Part shown: positions 62,560-64,000 of the stretch, one piece after another
Layout of the letters: the number at the start of each line of letters is the position of its first letter
Position numbering within the stretch: the stretch's first letter is position 1
Source of the DNA: Protopterus annectens
Lineage: Eukaryota > Chordata > Ceratodontiformes > Protopteridae
Reading direction: 5' to 3'
Assembly (NCBI RefSeq): GCF_019279795.1
Contig: NC_056745.1
Location: 504,627,750-504,691,749, forward strand
DNA length: 64,000 bases
The notes under the pieces: model-generated
Told to the model about the DNA's origin: nothing
Databases searched by the model: none
The model's input: only the letters and a program-made list of their open reading frames with translations
Made by a program: the position numbers and the translations under genes

Positions 62560-63520
62560 CTGCAGGACTGCAGTGGCAAAGCCTGCTCTGGACTTAGAGT
62601 AAAGAGGTAAGTGAGAGTGCTTTGTGAAGGTGTGCACTGAACTCCAGGTTGCAGCCTCTAAGATACCTTAGATTGGTACTCCTCTGAGGAAGGCTGCCGA
62701 AGTGGCTGCTGCTCTTGTGGAATGAGGCCTAATGCCCTTAGGCACTGATCTGCCATGTTGAGAATAGCAGAAATGGACGCAATGGCCTATCCATTTAGAA
62801 ATAGTCTGTTTTGAGATAGCCTTTCCTTGTGATCCTGCAGTATATGACACTAAAAGTTGCTCAGTCTTTCTGAAAGCTTTAGTTCTGTCCAAGTAGAAGT
62901 GTAGCTGCTTGTGTATGTCCAAAGAATGCAGAATTTTCTCACCCTTGTTCTGTGGATTTGGATAAAAGGTAGGCAACTGAATGGTTTGGTTGAGGGCCAC
63001 ACTGGGCACCACCTTAGGCATAAATGTATTGTTTGTCCTCAGAGAAACCCTGTCTGGATGAAAAATGATGAAAGGTTCCACAGCCATGAGTGCTTGTAAC
63101 TTCGAGACTCGCCTTGCAGAGGTTATTGCTAGGAGCAGAGCTGTTTTCCAGGATAAGAATTTTATATCTGCTGTTGATGCTGGCTCGAAAGGAGGCATTC
63201 TGAGTTTTTCCAAAACATAATTGAGGTCCCAGGCCAGAATTGGTGCTTTCCTTGGAGGCCTAATGTTTTTGACCCCTCTGAGATACTGCCTTATTAAAGG
63301 ATGAGAAAAAATAGGTGGTTCCGCATTGTAATGGGCTGAAATGGCACAGGCATGAATCTTAATTGATGAGAAAGAAAGGCCTTTGTTCAGCATCTCAGTT
63401 AGGTATTGTAAAATCTGAGGGATATTTGGTACACACGTGTCAATGCCTTGTTCCAAGCACAGAATATTTTCCATTTCTCTGCATAAGATTTTCTGGTACT
63501 GGGCCTCCAAGATAACATCC
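62560..63520 (-). pseudogene. E3 tyrosine recombinase (stop and lost nucleophile)
   Basis: Open from beyond 63,520 to a stop at 62,668-62,670. SFSSIKIHACAISAHYN, PFEPASTADIKFLSWKT, SARRVSKLQALMAV (Arg), FMPKVVPSVALNQ, SKQTISKWIGHCVHFC and IRPHSTRAAATSAAFLRG (H-x-x-R). After the stop the frame continues GILEAATWSSVHTFTKHSHL: the nucleophile Tyr is Ser (codon 62,614-62,616). The N-terminal part around 63,500 also lacks the RPSTRK box. The copy cannot recombine by itself. Confidence 0.75.
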
Positions 63521-64000
63521 ATAACAGCTTTTGAAAGAGGAGTGTTCTGAATGGCTACATTATCCGCCATGCTGCCAGATTTAAGGTCCTGAGCTGGCTG
63601 TGCAGGATCTGATTGTTTTGTTGGGTCAGCAAGTGAGAAATTTGAGGCAATATCCATGCTGGACATTGAGACAAGCTCTTTAGGATTGGGTACCAGTGCT
63701 GGCGTCGCCAGTCTGGTGCAATCAGTATCATTTTTGGCTTCTCTTGTCTGACCTTTAGGAGTACCCTGGGAAGGAGAGGCAGTGGAGGAAAGGCATATAC
63801 TGTTAGATTTTTCTAGCTGAAGGATAGGGCGTCCACTTTCCATGCTTGCTTGTGATAAATCCTTGTGCAAAATCTCTGCAATTGGCAGCTGTGAGGGAGG
63901 CAAATAGATCTACGTCTGGGCATCCCCATTTCCTTATTATCATGCTGAAGACTTGTGGATCCAGTTTCCATTCGTGGGGATCAATGAAGTTTCTGCTTAG
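63520..64000 (-). pseudogene. E3 Dam-like/RNase H region, partial
   Basis: Minus-strand frames show ILHKDLSQASMESGRPIL, the alternate-frame reading of the Dam-like CTRxYHxQAWKVDALSFS block, and further right traces of the RNase H end. The YR reading frame is open through this stretch, as in E4 and E5 where the two frames overlap. The sequence is cut at the window edge. Confidence 0.5.

Larger units (their letters stand above)
62015..64000 (-). mobile_element. DIRS-like element E3 (right part outside the window)
   Basis: A family-A element inserted in the CR1 RT. The left end AGTACAGTTGTGTACCTACC at 62,015 follows CTTAGAGAAA of the LINE. 3' ITR about 62,060-62,240, ICR 62,400-62,498, YR and Dam-like/RNase H sequence to the window edge. 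It is closest to E1 and E2 in the terminal GAGTGTATTCACTG block. Confidence 0.82.

Noticed and set aside
1-64000. CRISPR array, bacterial operon or phage region
   Set aside because: No regularly spaced short repeats, no operon-like spacing and no Shine-Dalgarno context; all recombinase, RT and GIY-YIG genes belong to eukaryotic retroelements. Restriction-modification was considered for the Dam-like domain and dropped because it sits between RNase H and YR in every copy.

Overview
The window looks like a stretch of a large, repeat-packed vertebrate genome. I could not support a single host gene, rRNA, tRNA gene or CRISPR array. The repeat types present are tyrosine-recombinase DIRS-like retrotransposons, Penelope-like elements with GIY-YIG domains, CR1 and L2 LINEs, tRNA-derived SINEs, MITEs and GT/TA microsatellites. 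That mix fits an amphibian (caecilian, salamander or frog) or a lungfish; this is inference from repeat content, not a species call.

Layout. 1-8.4 kb: decayed LINE pieces (CR1/L2-type at 1-258, an L2-like copy at about 1.53-3.9 kb, an R4/Dong-like piece at 7.69-7.96 kb), a SINE, and copy 1 of an unclassified long repeat (about 5.54-7.12 kb). 8.4-20.3 kb: three nested DIRS-like elements on the minus strand: old E0 is split by E2, and E2 is split by E1, a deletion derivative. 20.3-24.6 kb: non-coding sequence, microsatellites, small MITE/SINE relics and the edge of copy 2 of the long repeat. 24.6-34.2 kb: a Penelope-like element inside another Penelope-like element, each with a 14-bp target duplication; the outer one sits inside copy 2 of the long repeat, and copy 1 at 6.65 kb gives the unoccupied site. 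34.6-35.2 kb: a 566-bp TA-flanked MITE. 38.0-58.1 kb: four-deep DIRS nesting, E7 containing E4 containing E5 containing E6. 58.9-62.0 kb: a CR1 LINE with an SGNH-esterase-type ORF1 and an endonuclease/RT ORF2, cut by E3, a DIRS-like element that runs off the right edge.

How the parts work together. Each DIRS-like element reads leftward: Gag with a Cys-rich N-terminus, RT, RNase H, a Dam-like methyltransferase segment, then a tyrosine recombinase (YR) in an overlapping frame. After YR comes an internal complementary region (ICR) that matches both outer ends, then the 3' inverted terminal repeat. At three junctions, removing the inner element restores the reading frame of the outer element with no target duplication, as expected for YR-mediated insertion. 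In the inner Penelope-like element the terminal repeats carry a hammerhead-like ribozyme core, and the RT frame is broken once before the GIY-YIG part. Nearly all copies carry stops or frameshifts; E6 and the inner Penelope-like element look youngest.

Methods caveat: all boundaries and homologies come from reading and comparing the sequence by eye. Family names rest on recognised motifs, not on searches.
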